Assembly (NCBI RefSeq): GCF_964656455.1
Contig: NC_135726.1
Coordinates: 31,649,930 to 31,713,929 of the forward strand
DNA: 64,000 nt
Origin: Halichoerus grypus
Taxonomy: Eukaryota; Chordata; Mammalia; Carnivora; Phocidae
Direction: 5' to 3'
The position numbers and the translations under genes were made by a program. Of the stretch, positions 40,710 to 51,654 are shown piece after piece. The notes below the pieces were generated by a model. It had not been told where the DNA came from and did no database searches. It saw only the letters and a list, made by a program, of their open reading frames with translations. Within the stretch, counting starts at the first letter, position 1, and each line of letters opens with the position of its first letter.

Positions 40710-40925
40710 TGCTATGGGTTCTGACAGCCTGAAGTTCAATATCTGCTCCACCAATTAGCTGTGAGTTGTAACCAGTTACCTAACTTGGCTGTGCCTCAGC
40801 TTCTGCATATGTAAAATTGGGATAATAATAATTAATAATAATATCTACATGTTAAGGTTCTTGGAAAGATTAAAAGTGTTGATACAAAGTTTAGCACCTA
40901 GCGAACATTCAATAAAAGTTATGTA
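40710..40925 (+). repeat. MIR SINE, plus strand
   Basis: CAATTAGCTGTGAGTTGTAA, TGTGCCTCAGCTTCTGCATA, GTAAAATTGGGATAATAAT, and ACATTCAATAAAAGTTATG. An AAT-rich expansion lies in the core. Confidence 0.85.
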
Positions 40926-41786
40926 TAAAGTTAGTCACTAGTAGACAAGAGGCCTAGCAAAGAATGTGGCTGTCTCAGGTTGTCAAGACGCACATGTATA
41001 AATTGACTTCTACAGAGACTCTGGTTCAGTTTGGCTGAGGAGGACCAGAATCCACCCTAATGTCCCAGGCACATGCATATGAGGCGAAGCTTGGGGCCAG
41101 CCTCCCAAGCAGTGGATTCCTATCTGTTGCTCTGGCTCAGGCAGTGCCTCTCGGGGTCCCCACCAGAGCACCCTAACTGGGTGAGTCTGCAGCTTTTCTC
41201 AGTGCCCTGGCTCCCACAACCTCCCCGCCTCCCAAGGGACAATCTTCGCCCCTTCTATACCTTCTTTGTTTACAGGCACATGTGCATTTGTTGGGCAGAG
41301 TTGTACAAAATTCTTTCCCTTAATTTTGTGGCAGGATAAGATGGCTAATCTGTTTTGACATGCTATCTAAACGGCCCTCAGATCAGTATACGGAAGAAGT
41401 CATCCAGAAGTCATGTCTTTTATACACATGTACTGGTGTGTACAAGAGAAAGAGTTATATTGGCTGTGAGGGGTTGAATAATAATGGCCGTTATTATGGC
41501 GAATTCAGGGTCCTCACATTCACTCCACATATCAAATCCTCTTTCAATGAGACCAGTTCCATCAGCTGTCAGATTCTATTAAATATATCCCTTGGACCTA
41601 CTGACCAGCTGACAGGAGAGAAACTCAAAACCATACACCCACCATTAGCATCATAAAATGTGAAATCAGCTGGAAGGAATGATAACAGAACTGAAAACAG
41701 AAGAGATGAAAATCTGTAATGCCCTTGTGTGCTTCTAAATAGAAACCCCAAGAGTTACAAACACACCCATAAAATACCGAGGTGAA
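40926..41786. other. Unique sequence
   Basis: No repeat or gene recognised. The largest frame, 98 residues at 41360-41656 on the plus strand, has no signature I know. Confidence 0.4.
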
Positions 41787-41842
41787 AAAAACAAAAAAAC
41801 CAAAAAGCCAAAAAAACCCCACAAAACAAAAACAAAACAAAG
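41787..41842. repeat. A-rich low-complexity tract
   Basis: Runs of AAAAAAAC, AAAAAACC and AAAACA. It creates a poly-Phe frame on the minus strand. Confidence 0.9.
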
Positions 41843-41849
41843 GTCATCC

Positions 41850-42300
41850 TGTTGTAATCTTCATAACATATAATGGTTCTTTTACCTTTTGTTAATGCGA
41901 GATTTGCATAAATGTTTCATGAGGTTAATACAATGCATAAACCAAAACATTTATTAGGCAACATCTGCACTGTTTTCCCAGATAATGCAGCGTTTCTTCC
42001 AAGCCAATGAAATACAACCTATCATAAGGTTGGGTTGTTAAAATACTTGTGCAAGGGCTGTGATCATATTTTACTTGTTTGCAAATGCTCTGGTCCTCCC
42101 AGAGAATTTCTTAATCAGGCAAGAGTGGACGATGGTTGGCACCCAAGGAGAAAGTGGAGAAGTTCTCTTGGAGGCAGAGCATCGGGCCAGTCAAGAAAAT
42201 GGGCTCTGAAAAGACAAGAAAAAAATGTCTGTGTGCTGACTAGATCTGCTTCACCATTTCTTTAGTCTAACTTTTGAAGTTCAGATATGCTTATTTATTT
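41850..42300. other. Unique block, candidate conserved non-coding DNA
   Basis: Repeat-free AT-rich sequence with TTTGCATAAATGTTTC, AATACAATGCATAAACC and GATCATATTTTACTTG. Octamer and forkhead-like words, by inference only. Confidence 0.28.
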
Positions 42301-42857
42301 AGCTGAAATATTCACTTAATTCTCCGGTGTGGGGAAAAATTAGATCTGTACTTAAAATCTTCTAAGAATCCAAGAGTGGGTCAAAATGCCCAATGGCTTT
42401 GTGCAGCTACAATCCTATCATGAGATTGGTTCCATATGGGGCTCTTTAAAGCAAAAAACAAAAAAAAAAAGTTATGAGACCAATAATTTTTAATGAAACT
42501 TGGCTTAGCTCACGAGCAGGTCTAACAGATGAAACAGCAGTCCAAGCTGGAAACATGACTTTTCTTCTTCCTGGCAGGGATGAAAGAAAGCATCGTTTGA
42601 ATTAAAGAAGACCCTAATGGAGATGTGTTTTGTATTATCAATTTTATGCAAGTAGGGATTTAGGCATTGTCTCTTTTACCACATGTCTCTAAGCAAGTCC
42701 TCTCTTGCTCTAACGGAAGTGGTAGGCCATTTTGAAAGTGGGACCCTTCTTGATTCAGAAAGTTGAGTTTTTTTAATTCGACTGTTGAATTTTGATGAAA
42801 TTTTGAATATTTTGACGGAAACTTTTGAATTTTTGTTGGAAAGTTTTAGTAGAATAT
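42301..42857. other. AT-rich unique sequence
   Basis: At 42770-42850 it contains degenerate repeated words (TTGAATTTTGATGAA, TTTTGAATATTTTGACGG, TTTTGAATTTTTGTTGG), a roughly 20-bp imperfect tandem array. Confidence 0.4.
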
Positions 42858-43222
42858 ATTAGTCAGCTTGGGCTGCCGTAACAAAATAGCATACACTTGG
42901 TGGCTTAAACAGCAGGAATTTATTTCTCATGGCTCTGGAAGCTAGGAAGTACAAGATCAAGGTGCCAGTCAACTCTGTTCCCCAGTGAGGGCTTGCTTCC
43001 TGACTTGTAGGTGGCTACCTTCTCACTGTATCCTCACAAGGCCAAGAGAGAAAGGAAGCAAGCTCTCTGGTGTCTAATCTTATTGGTCACTAATCCCATC
43101 ATGAGGGCCCCACCATTATGACCTCACCTCAACCTAATTACCTCCCAAAGGCCCCATTTCCAAATGTCATCCCATTAGGAGTCAGGGCTTCAACATACGG
43201 ACACAATTCAATGCATAACAAT
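42858..43222 (-). mobile_element. MLT1-like (ERVL-MaLR) solo LTR, minus strand
   Basis: GCTTGGGCTGCCGTAACAAA, GGTGGCTTAAACAGCAGG, CATCATGAGGGCCCCACC, and AATTACCTCCCAAAGGCCCC. Near complete; no coding sequence. Confidence 0.93.
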
Positions 43223-43349
43223 GTTGTTTGAAAGCTCCCTTCTTCCTAAAAGTTTGGAAGAATTTTGGGTGCAGAAAGTCTCTAGAAAATGAGAGTGGTA
43301 TTCTCTTGTGCTCTCTCTCCCTTCAATGCACACATATATAACTTTAGCG

Positions 43350-43539
43350 TAAGGTTTCTGAACCTTGGTACTACTGACATTTTGGACTGGATCATTATTG
43401 TTGTCGGGCGCTTCCCTGTACATTGTAGGATATTTAGCACCATTAGCAACCGTCTCCCACTTGTGACAACCAAAAATGTCTCCAGACATCATCAAATGTC
43501 CCTTGGAGGAAAAAAATCACCCTCAGTTGAGAATCACTA
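43350..43539 (-). mobile_element. MER5A-like hAT-Charlie element
   Basis: TAAGGTTTCTGAACCTTGG at the left, GACATTTTGGACTGGATCAT, GACAACCAAAAATGTCTCCA, and TTGAGAATCACTA at the right. Full length at about 190 bp, non-autonomous. The 8-bp flanks no longer match. Confidence 0.9.
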
Positions 43540-43944
43540 ATTTCAGTGATTTCTGATCTTTGAACATCAATAGGTGTTTATTACCATAGCGGGGTGTCCT
43601 CTGTAGGATTACTGGCCTAAGAGCAAAGGTGACTTTTTGCTTAGGTATCATTGAATTCAGCTCATGTCTAGTGGTCTAGCTCCATCTGTGCTGGGAAATC
43701 CCATGCATTAGAACACAGAGGAAGAACACTGTTTTAAGTAGTGGCGAGTGCCACCTGTGTGACCCTAGGAAGAAAGGAGCCACAGAAGGACCTTCTCATC
43801 CATCCCCCTGCCTTCAGGTGAGACAAATAGGCCCAATGAGTTACAAGTGCCAAGGTGGGGAAGGAGGATCTTCCCGATAACTTCCCCTTACCACTGCCTC
43901 TCATATTCTCCGGTGCTCTTGCTGCCAATCGAAATTATCTTCCT
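43540..43944. other. Unique sequence
   Basis: No gene or repeat recognised. Confidence 0.4.
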
Positions 43945-44034
43945 TATGTATATGTTGACATTTGTCTTTATTTTCAGTGGTCTGCCTCCCTGTTAGAATG
44001 CAAACCTCATGAGTGGCAGTGTACTCATTGAGCC
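43945..44034 (+). repeat. L2 LINE relic, plus strand
   Basis: TTGTCTTTATTTTCAGTGG, then TCCCTGTTAGAATGCAAACC and TCATGAGTGGCAGTG, the L2 3' region cut by the following MIR. Confidence 0.65.
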
Positions 44035-44260
44035 AAATTTGGGAGTCTTGGTATCAGACTGCCGGGGTTTAAATCCAAAGTCTGCTCCTTATGAGCTTTG
44101 TTGACCTTGGCCAATCATTTAGCTTCACCAACCCTCAGTTTCCTCCTCTGTATTTATTTTTAACTAAATTAAATAAATAGGACAGTTTCTAGCATACGGG
44201 ACTAAATGGAGTAATACTTATTATATAATATGTGCTCAACAAATATAAACTATTACTTTC
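44035..44260 (+). repeat. MIR SINE, plus strand
   Basis: GTATCAGACTGCCGGGGTTT, TTGACCTTGGCCAATCATTT, CCCTCAGTTTCCTCCTCTGT, and ATGTGCTCAACAAATATAAA. An L2-like tail with an AATG repeat (44325-44346) follows. Confidence 0.85.
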
Positions 44261-44769
44261 ACCACTGTAATTATAACATGCAAAGTAGTTCCTGGCACAG
44301 GGAGAAACACAGTAAAGATTAGTAAAATGAATGAATGAACGAATGAATTCTCTCGTGTCTGTCTCTGATTTTCAATTCTTCCCGTTGCAGTTGGTAATTT
44401 GCTGCCTATCCAATCCTTGTTTCTGTTTTCACTATAGCTGGGAAGCAAAGGTCTAATCAAATGTTTGCTTCTAAGCAAGGAATTATAGCAATCATATACA
44501 GATAAAAAGGCCTAGACTTGGGAACAATATACCCCCATTAATTTTTCATGGTAACATCTCAAATTCTCTACAAGGACTCCATTGTTCTGTGAAGCTCAAC
44601 TTTGGGCTGACCCCAGCGCTCCTTCCTTCCTTGTGGATTTGTGGGGATCTGTCCCTGCCCCACACCAGGCACGAGCTGGACAGGGATGATGGCAAGTGGC
44701 CTGCTTGGCGTCAGGAAGAAGTATAGCTGTGGGATGGAGAGGCAAGCCTGCCTATGCGCATGGCATCCA

Positions 44770-45190
44770 CTCAGCCTCCTCCCGCATCCAAATGGTAAAT
44801 CACCATTTGCAAGAAATGTGCTCAATCAGAGAAGAAAAAGAGATGTAATTATGTCGTTTATAATGAATTCTGAAGAAACAAAGAATTTAAGGAGAAAACT
44901 CTGGAGACGACCAGGGAGCCAAAGCCTCTCGGATCATCTGAGCTGCCCTGGAGTAGACGCATAGCTGATCAAACATTTGTGTTGATCACAGGGGGCCCTC
45001 CTAGCCCCTGAGAATGTTCACAAGGAAGTAGGAAAACTCAGGAGCCCCAGCAAACACAGCCCGACTTTTATTAAATAAATTACACGCTCCTCTCAGCTTC
45101 TACCAGCATCAATAATATCAACTTTTGGACAAACGGTTCTCTCTGGGGAACGGGTTCTGAGATTCGCTCCTAATCTTCTTTCTTTGAAGT
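44770..45190. other. Unique block, candidate conserved non-coding DNA
   Basis: Repeat-free sequence with ATGTAATTATGTCGTTTATA at about 44843, TTTATTAAATAAATTAC near 45065, and GCATCAATAATATCAAC. Homeobox-like cores, by inference only. Confidence 0.3.
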
Positions 45191-45472
45191 GTCCAAGGGC
45201 TTAAAGGCATGTGTCAATATCTGGGGCCTCTGGCCTTTGTGGGAGGGGGCGGTGAAAGTGTCCTGCTGTGGAGGGGAGTGAGACCACCAGCATCCACATC
45301 CTCCCTCTCAGGCTGACTGTTTTCATTCAGCCAGTTTCTCCAGATCACCACCCACCCACACGGGGGTAAGAATTCCCAAGGGTCTGATGTTTCCTAAGGA
45401 ACTGGTCTCCATGCACCTCTAGTTCTAACCTAGCAACACCTTCGGGTCTTTGCTTTCAAGAATAATTTAAAA

Positions 45473-45500
45473 AAGCAAACAAACAAACAAACAAAAAACC
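45473..45500. repeat. AAAC tetranucleotide repeat
   Basis: Four to five CAAA units, then A6. Confidence 0.9.
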
Positions 45501-45740
45501 CAACCTAGAAAGTGCCTTGGTAATGAGCACAAGCCTTAAGCTGAAATTTCTAAATATTTCTAGAAGATCAATTATAGCATCTGTTAAACCATAAAATATG
45601 GACTACCATTAACTAACCCCTTTCAAAATTAACACGACAAACAAATTCATTAATACCTTTCTAGATTCTCTTTACCAGCATTTCCCAAGCGTGTTGATAA
45701 AATGAACAGCCAGAATTCAGCACTGGTGTCTTATGTCACG
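45501..45740. other. AT-rich unique block
   Basis: TTTCTAAATATTTCTAGAAG, ATGGACTACCATTAACTAAC and AATTCATTAATACC occur in a repeat-free stretch; it may be constrained. Confidence 0.25.
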
Positions 45741-45759
45741 GGTCGCGTCCAGCCACTCA

Positions 45760-45890
45760 CAGGCTTCCTCATGTGTGTTCTTCACACCAGTCCCATGAGA
45801 TAGGGATTATTATTCTCATTTTATTGGATCCAGACCCTATGTTTTTAACCTATGAGCTATTAAGTGTTTGTGGTCAAGCAAGTTTGTTAA
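45760..45890 (-). repeat. MIR SINE fragment, minus strand
   Basis: CCAGTCCCATGAGATAGGGA and TTATTATTCTCATTTTATTG are the reversed core, cut after AACCTATGAGC. Confidence 0.7.
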
Positions 45891-46427
45891 AAACTCAGAG
45901 TTCACCAAGATTAACGGGTTCTGTTACCATAGGAATCCTCAGCCTTTTAATATATTTAGATCAATGCATTAGAGATCTCCAAGAGGGAGAATAGAATATA
46001 TAGACTTTCCTATTTTGCCATGGAATGCTTATTTCCCCAGGTGCATTTCCAAAAAGTATTGTTCTCCAGGAACACGAAGGTTATACTCCTAAGGAGACGC
46101 AGGGTCATCACTTTGTGCATTAGACCAATGCCACAAAGCTGATAGCTGAATGACTTCTTTTGACTTTTTTTTTTTAATAAATGATGCATTATATTCCTAT
46201 AAGCCACTTACAAAATTGTAATTATTAGAATTGAAAACTTGGAGTAGCGCCAGGCTCATGGCATGCTGGATACCAAAAGTCGTAGGAATACTTTGGCAGA
46301 ACTTTTCACTGCTTTTGGAATCTGTCACTCCCTTCCTCATTTTACCTTCTAAGCAAACTCCTAGCCTATAGGATCTTCTCCCATGCTTGGAAGAGGTCGT
46401 GCCCACAGAAACTCTATACTCTTATAC

Positions 46428-46648
46428 TAGAGCGGAGGTTAGCAAATAATAGCCTGTAGGCTAAATCTGGCCTGCCACTGTTTTTGTAAATAAAGTTTTA
46501 TTGGAACACAGCCATGCTCGTACACTTACGTATCTTTGGCTGCTTTCATGCTACAACAGAGCTGAGTAGCTGTGACAGAGATTTTATGACCCACAAACCT
46601 AGAATACTTACTATTTGACCCTTTACAGGAAAAGTTTGCAGACCCCTG
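46428..46648 (+). mobile_element. hAT-Charlie non-autonomous DNA transposon, plus strand
   Basis: AAATCTGGCCTGCCACTG, TTTGTAAATAAAGTTTTATT, GGAACACAGCCATGCTCGTA, GCTACAACAGAGCTGAGTAG and the terminus AAAGTTTGCAGACCCCTG. Terminal inverted repeats are diverged, and no transposase is present. Family name not certain. Confidence 0.88.
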
Positions 46649-46778
46649 CCCCAGAGCTTCATGTTTACAATGGTTATAGAGCCTGGTTGCAACGAATAAC
46701 GTCTCCAGTAGAGGCCGCTGTCTAAAATACTGTGCTTTCAATGTGAGGCAAGCTACCACCATGACTTACCCACTCTTT

Positions 46779-46968
46779 TTTTTTTTTTTTTAAAGATTTT
46801 ATTTATTTGACAGAGAGAGAGCACAAGCAGGGAGAACAGCAGAGGGAGAAGGAGAAGCAGGCTCCCCACTGAGCAGGGAGCCCGATGCGGGGCTCGATCC
46901 CAGGACCCTGGGATCATGACCTGAGCCAAAGGCAGACGCTTAACTGACTGAGCCACCCGGGTGCTCCG
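46779..46968 (-). mobile_element. CAN SINE, minus strand
   Basis: TACCCACTCTTT (46767-46778) and TACCCATTCTTT (46969-46980) form the target duplication. Head GAGCCACCCGGGTGCTCC. Confidence 0.95.
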
Positions 46969-47049
46969 TACCCATTCTTTGAGTTCAGGAATCCTATGTG
47001 ATGAGAATTTTTCTCCAGTGAGAGAGAGACACCAAAGAAAGGGAAAATA

Positions 47050-47228
47050 CACCAGCATTTATTGAGCTGTGTTTATGTATCTAGAAAGGTGCATGTGTTG
47101 TTTCCGTGCAACAATCTTGATAAAAAACTATGACCCTATTTTGTGGGGAAGAAAACCCAATCAATTATTTGACCCAGGTAAATTATTTGACTAAGGTTAC
47201 ACAGTAAAGAATTTGCATCTCAAGCTCT
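47050..47228 (-). repeat. MIR SINE, minus strand
   Basis: CAGCATTTATTGAGCTGTGT, TGACCCTATTTTGTGGGG, and ACTAAGGTTACACAGTAAAG. Its tRNA-like end faces the next MIR head to head. Confidence 0.7.
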
Positions 47229-47249
47229 CTAACTCAGGGGTGGGCACTG

Positions 47250-47512
47250 ATTCTAAAGGACTGGTTAAGAATGCAAGTTTTGGGATTACCCAGCCTGGAT
47301 TTAGATCTCAGCTCTGTCATGGACCAACTTTGGGACTTGGGCAAGTGACTTAACTCTGCCGCAGTTTCCTCACCTGTGAAGCAGGAAGGACAATAGTACT
47401 CTTCTCTTAGGGTTGCCATGAAAACGCAATGAGTTAATTCATGGAAGTTCTCCACGTGATGCCAGACGTAGTAAGGACTCTGTGCAAATGTTAGTTGTCA
47501 CTGTTTGATGGG
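47250..47512 (+). repeat. MIR SINE, plus strand
   Basis: Near full length: TGGTTAAGAATGCAAGTTTT, GGCAAGTGACTTAACTCTGC, CAGTTTCCTCACCTGTGAAG, and TGCAAATGTTAGTTGTC. Confidence 0.88.
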
Positions 47513-47586
47513 GAGGGACAGGGAAGTCTCTGGCATAACATCTAAATATCTGGTTCTAACAAGTTGGACTGGTGCACTTGTCTTTT

Positions 47587-47765
47587 TTTTTTTTTAATTT
47601 ATTCATTTTATTTGGAGGGGGAGGGGCAGAGGAAGAGGAAAAGAATCCTCAAGCAGACCCTCTGCTGAGTGTGGAGCCCAACACGATCCCAGGACACTGA
47701 GACCATGACCCAAGCAGAAATCAAGAGTTGGATGCTCAACCGACTGAGCCACCCAGATGCCCCTG
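47587..47765 (-). mobile_element. CAN SINE, minus strand, older
   Basis: TGCACTTGTCTTTT (47573-47586) and TGCATTTGTCTTTT (47767-47780) flank it. It lacks part of the middle, and the head ends GAGCCACCCAGATGCCCC. Confidence 0.93.
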
Positions 47766-48059
47766 CTGCATTTGTCTTTTCACATATACAATAAGCCCCT
47801 TGAGGGCAGAAGGTATTTTCCTATATCTTCTGTAAGAGTGCCTTGGCCAACATATCCCATCAAAGTGTACTGGCGTGTCGAAGGCAGAAATGGCGGAAGA
47901 AGCTTGTCAGTAAATCTTGAGCTCCTTATTTGTTGACAGAATGAGCCAGTGTGGGGAGCCCGGTCAATACGGGTGACTGACTTCTACTTCAATTTCAGAG
48001 GATTGGGCCTTTGTCTGATATATCAGTTATTGACCATCCCAAGCCTGTGCCTTAGGACA

Positions 48060-48505
48060 ATAATTAGTTATTATCTCTCAAGATTCTGGGGTTGATTGGG
48101 CTCGTTCGGGCTGTTCTTCTGTTCCAGGTGTTGACTGGAGCTAAGACTGTTCCTCTGGGGCAACCAAGATGGCGGGCTCACACGGTGGCCAGTTGGTGCT
48201 GGCTGTGGCTGGGCGACCATTCTGGGCTGTTGACCACTGCACGCTGCTTCACCTCCATGTGGCCTCCACATTTGGCTGGGGATCCCCACAGTGTGGTCGT
48301 TGGGCTCTAAGAGGAAGAACACATAATTTTCTGTCCTCTCAAGCTCTGCGCTTGGAAATCCTGGAAGGACACTCCCTCTGCAGCTCCTGGTCAAAATCAA
48401 TCACAGGGGCAGCACAAATTCCAAGGGAGAGGAAACAGATTGTCTCTGGGAGAAAGGGCAAAGACTCTGTGGCCATTTTTAGTCCGCCATACTTGACCTC
48501 CTTGG
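48060..48505 (-). mobile_element. Ancient LTR-like repeat, minus strand
   Basis: CCAAGATGGCGGGCTCACAC, GGCCAGTTGGTGCTGGCTG, and GTGGCCATTTTTAGTCCGCC resemble a reversed mammalian LTR family that I cannot name with certainty. Frames of 131 and 109 residues across it are therefore repeat-derived. Confidence 0.5.
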
Positions 48506-48689
48506 ACCCCTGCCTCACCTCACCAGAGAGCTGGTCACCTGCAGCCAGGATCTTCCTCCCCTGACGGGACACTCCCATTATTCTGTCTTTGAGGTTACCT
48601 GGGCCATAACTCTCGGCGAGCATCTCAGTGTTTGGCACAAATGCTGTCTTTTCAGTGAGGCCAGGAGCAGGCGATTCACACTCCCCATC

Positions 48690-49068
48690 CTTGACCTTTC
48701 AGTGAGCTTCCTAAAGCAATGTCAAGCTTTGTCTCGTGTCTGCTCCTCTTCTGTACCCAACTAATTTCCACTCACCCACATTTCACTTAAGAGACACCTC
48801 CTTCAGGAAGTATTCCCTGCTTTACATCCCACCCCACCAGCTCAGTGCTCCCATATAGTTGTGATTTAACCTCCCCCCATCAACTCTGTCCACCCAATTG
48901 TTGCATTTCTCCACCTAACCTATCATTAACAGCTCACTTATTGCTCATCCCCATTTGACAGAAGGTTTCATGGGGGGGCAGGTAGAGACTGTGTCGTACT
49001 CTCCGTTATATCCTCAGAGCATCCTGTGGTGCTTGGCTAACCAACTGATGCTCAATAAATGAAATCTT
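48690..49068 (+). repeat. L2 LINE 3' region, plus strand
   Basis: CACTTAAGAGACACCTCCTT, CAGGAAGTATTCCCTGC, and GGTGCTTGGCTAACCAACTG, then ATGCTCAATAAATG, in L2 order to the terminus. Confidence 0.85.
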
Positions 49069-50084
49069 CCCTCTGACTCTTTCCTACTCTCCTGCTCTCA
49101 GAACCTGGACTATCGGGGATGCTAAAGCTTGGGGTTTGGCAGGAGCAAGGCCAAGAGGATACCAGTGGGGATGGCCTGAGAGCCAGAGGGAGGGGAACAG
49201 AGGGAGAAGCGAGGAACAAGATGGCAGGCTAAGCGGCCAACCTTGCTGAGCCAGGAATCCTGGTACTATCCACTCACATTCAGGCCCATGCAGCTGTCCC
49301 CTTGTCTTCCCAAGCTCTAGTAAAGCCTTAAATCCCAATAAATGTTTTATTTCACATTCAAGCACACCTCACATCCTGGCATGGCTCAGAGACTCTGGCT
49401 GTGAAGGAGAGGTGGGGGGGGGCATCGAGAAGGCCGTCTTTGGGCCACTCCCCCCCGAAATTGTTCTTCCAAAGCAAACACATGTGAGTTTGTAAAGGCA
49501 GGTTCATAAAAAAGAAATCAGAGGGAAAGCAGTGAATCTAATAATACCTCAATCCCTCAGACCTCTCCAGAGGCATCTGGGGCCTGACACCCCAGTCAGG
49601 TCTGGCTGCCCACCCTGACCACCTGTAAGCTGAGAGCCCTGGGGAGGCTGCCATGGCCCCTCTGCTGGAAATGTCGCCTTGGCTGGTCTGTGGCCCCAGG
49701 GTGGTGGAGGTGCGTGTTTATTCATCCTCTGCACCTGGCTGAGCAGGGGCCCCGCCCCCTTCCCCAGGTTCACAGCCAGACAGACTGTGTCTTCCTACAG
49801 GACGGGTTTCAGATCAGCCCCCTTGCAGGCTTTCTTTCTGGGTGTGAGACAAAATTGCTGCTTCTCTTTGTAGCTCACTTTTCCCTACTTCTTCTTCCCT
49901 AAAAGCAACATTCCACATCCCCAGCTCGGGACATCAACCCCTTCGCTCTTCTCTGCAAAATACAGTTGCGTGTTTCTTCACCCTTGCTTTGAGACCCCAG
50001 TGGAAAAGAGGATCTGAACTCTAACTCTGGGGACGGAAAGAGCAAAGCTGCTGTCTTCCCGAGCTCCCCCAGCATAGCACCCAC
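49069..50084. other. Unique sequence
   Basis: GC-rich for most of its length, with no recognisable repeat or gene. Frames of up to 93 residues occur on both strands at once. Confidence 0.45.
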
Positions 50085-50420
50085 ACACCGACATTTGTCA
50101 CACGCAAATGAACACGCTCTTCCCAACATGATAAATTTCACATCAGTCCTGCTGACTTGGGCTTACTAATTGCCTGATAGCGTTTTCTTTGTTAAGCTTC
50201 ACTGTGATCATCACACTTTTTGTTGAACTGACAGTAGAAATATTCCGCAGCTGACGACCCAAATGCAGCCCGATGCACGACTTCCCTAATCTTTCGTGGT
50301 GGGAGTATGTGCAGGTGGCCTTGGGCAGGCCCCCGGTAATCTCTGAAACAGATCTCCAGGGAGGGCTCCCCAGCATTGCCATGAGGCACAACTCCAAGGA
50401 GATGCCATGCACGTCATACT
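50085..50420. other. Unique block, candidate conserved non-coding DNA
   Basis: Repeat-free sequence with ATGATAAATTTCACATCAG, GCTTACTAATTGCCTGATAG, and CACTGTGATCATCACACTTT. The last contains TGATCA. Inference only. Confidence 0.3.
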
Positions 50421-51295
50421 TTTGTGCCCGAATGCCCCCGGAAGTGAGCAGGGCATAACCTCTGCACTCTACACAGTGGTCCTGGGCAACCCCATTCTGA
50501 ATGTGGGGGTTTTGACAGGCAAGATGCAGGGAACCCGGTGGAGGCTGTTTATTGAACAACAGGAGTGGGGCCCAGGAGGGGCATGCCAATGTTCACAACC
50601 CCATTCTAGGTTGTGCGTTCTAGATTCTGCACTGTCTGCCTCCCACCTGAGCCCTTTGATGGAGGCATTGCTAGTTTTGGCGGGCCACGTAGAGCTGTCT
50701 AGTGATACCCAGAGAAAGAGGGGCAGCCTGGGTTTGATGCAGGTAAGAGGAGACCCTCCGAAGATGGGGGTGCCTCCCGTGGAGACCACTGGGAAGTCTC
50801 CTCACCCCAATTTGCATGCTCCCTCTTAGCAAGAGATGGAGCACTCTTATCAGCTAAAGAATTCAGCCAGCCAGTCAGGGTTGCATACCACACGGTGGCT
50901 GGGCCTGGCCCGGCTGTCTAGTCAAGAACAGGCTTGTCTTTGTTCCTGTGTGGCTGGGGGTGCTGCTTGGGGATGAAGGATCCAGGGTGGGTGCAATTAT
51001 GGGATATTTTTTTTTAAGGTATAGAAACTGTATCTCCCATCTTGGGCCTTGGGAAAGTAAACTGAAGAAGGGAGTGTGATGTTAAAGGGACAAGTGGAAT
51101 CATTTTCATTGCTGACAATTCCTCTTTCCCAAAAGCGACCCTAGGAGCTCATGCGCCTTCTTGTTGCCAGAGGGCCCACCGATGGTGTCAAAACACTGCA
51201 TTTAACTTTCCAAACTCTGTTCACCATACCCTAATATCTTATCCTCTAAGGACTCAGTACCCTAAAGTCTTGGCATTTGAAAAATTCTTATAGGT
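50421..51295. other. Unique sequence
   Basis: No gene or repeat recognised. A 140-residue plus-strand frame (50407-50829) overlaps a 106-residue minus frame and shows no domain. Confidence 0.45.
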
Positions 51296-51652
51296 CATCC
51301 ACCCATCCATCTGTCCACCCATCCATCCACTCATCCAGCCAGCCTGCCAGCCAGTCAGCCATCTATCCACCCACCTACCCATTCAACCACTCATCTATTC
51401 ATCCATCCATCCATTCTTCCATCTATCCATCTATCCATCCAGCCATCTGTCTATCCACCCACCCACCCACCCATCCATCCATCCAGTCATCCACCCACCC
51501 ACCCATCCATCCATCCAGTCATCTACCCACCCACCCATCCATCCACCCACCCATCCATCCACCCACCCATCCATCCACCCACCCATCCAGCCAGCCACCC
51601 ATCTATCCGCCCACCCACCCACCCATCCATCCACTCACCTACACATCCATCC
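51296..51652. repeat. CATC/CACC tetranucleotide microsatellite, 357 bp
   Basis: An imperfect run of CATC, CACC, CAGC and TATC units, all in the same 4-base phase for long stretches. It yields Pro/His/Ser-rich and Trp/Gly/Asp-rich frames on the two strands (139 and 67 residues), which are not genes. Confidence 0.97.
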
Positions 51653-51654
51653 AA

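Noticed and set aside
48169..48564. 131-residue plus-strand frame
   Set aside because: It is the antisense of an ancient LTR-like repeat.
50143..50829. Overlapping frames of 148 and 140 residues on opposite strands
   Set aside because: Long frames on both strands at once indicate stop-poor composition. No known protein is recognised.
51296..51652. Regular repeat that might be mistaken for a CRISPR array
   Set aside because: Four-base units without spacers, in a vertebrate genome. It is a microsatellite.
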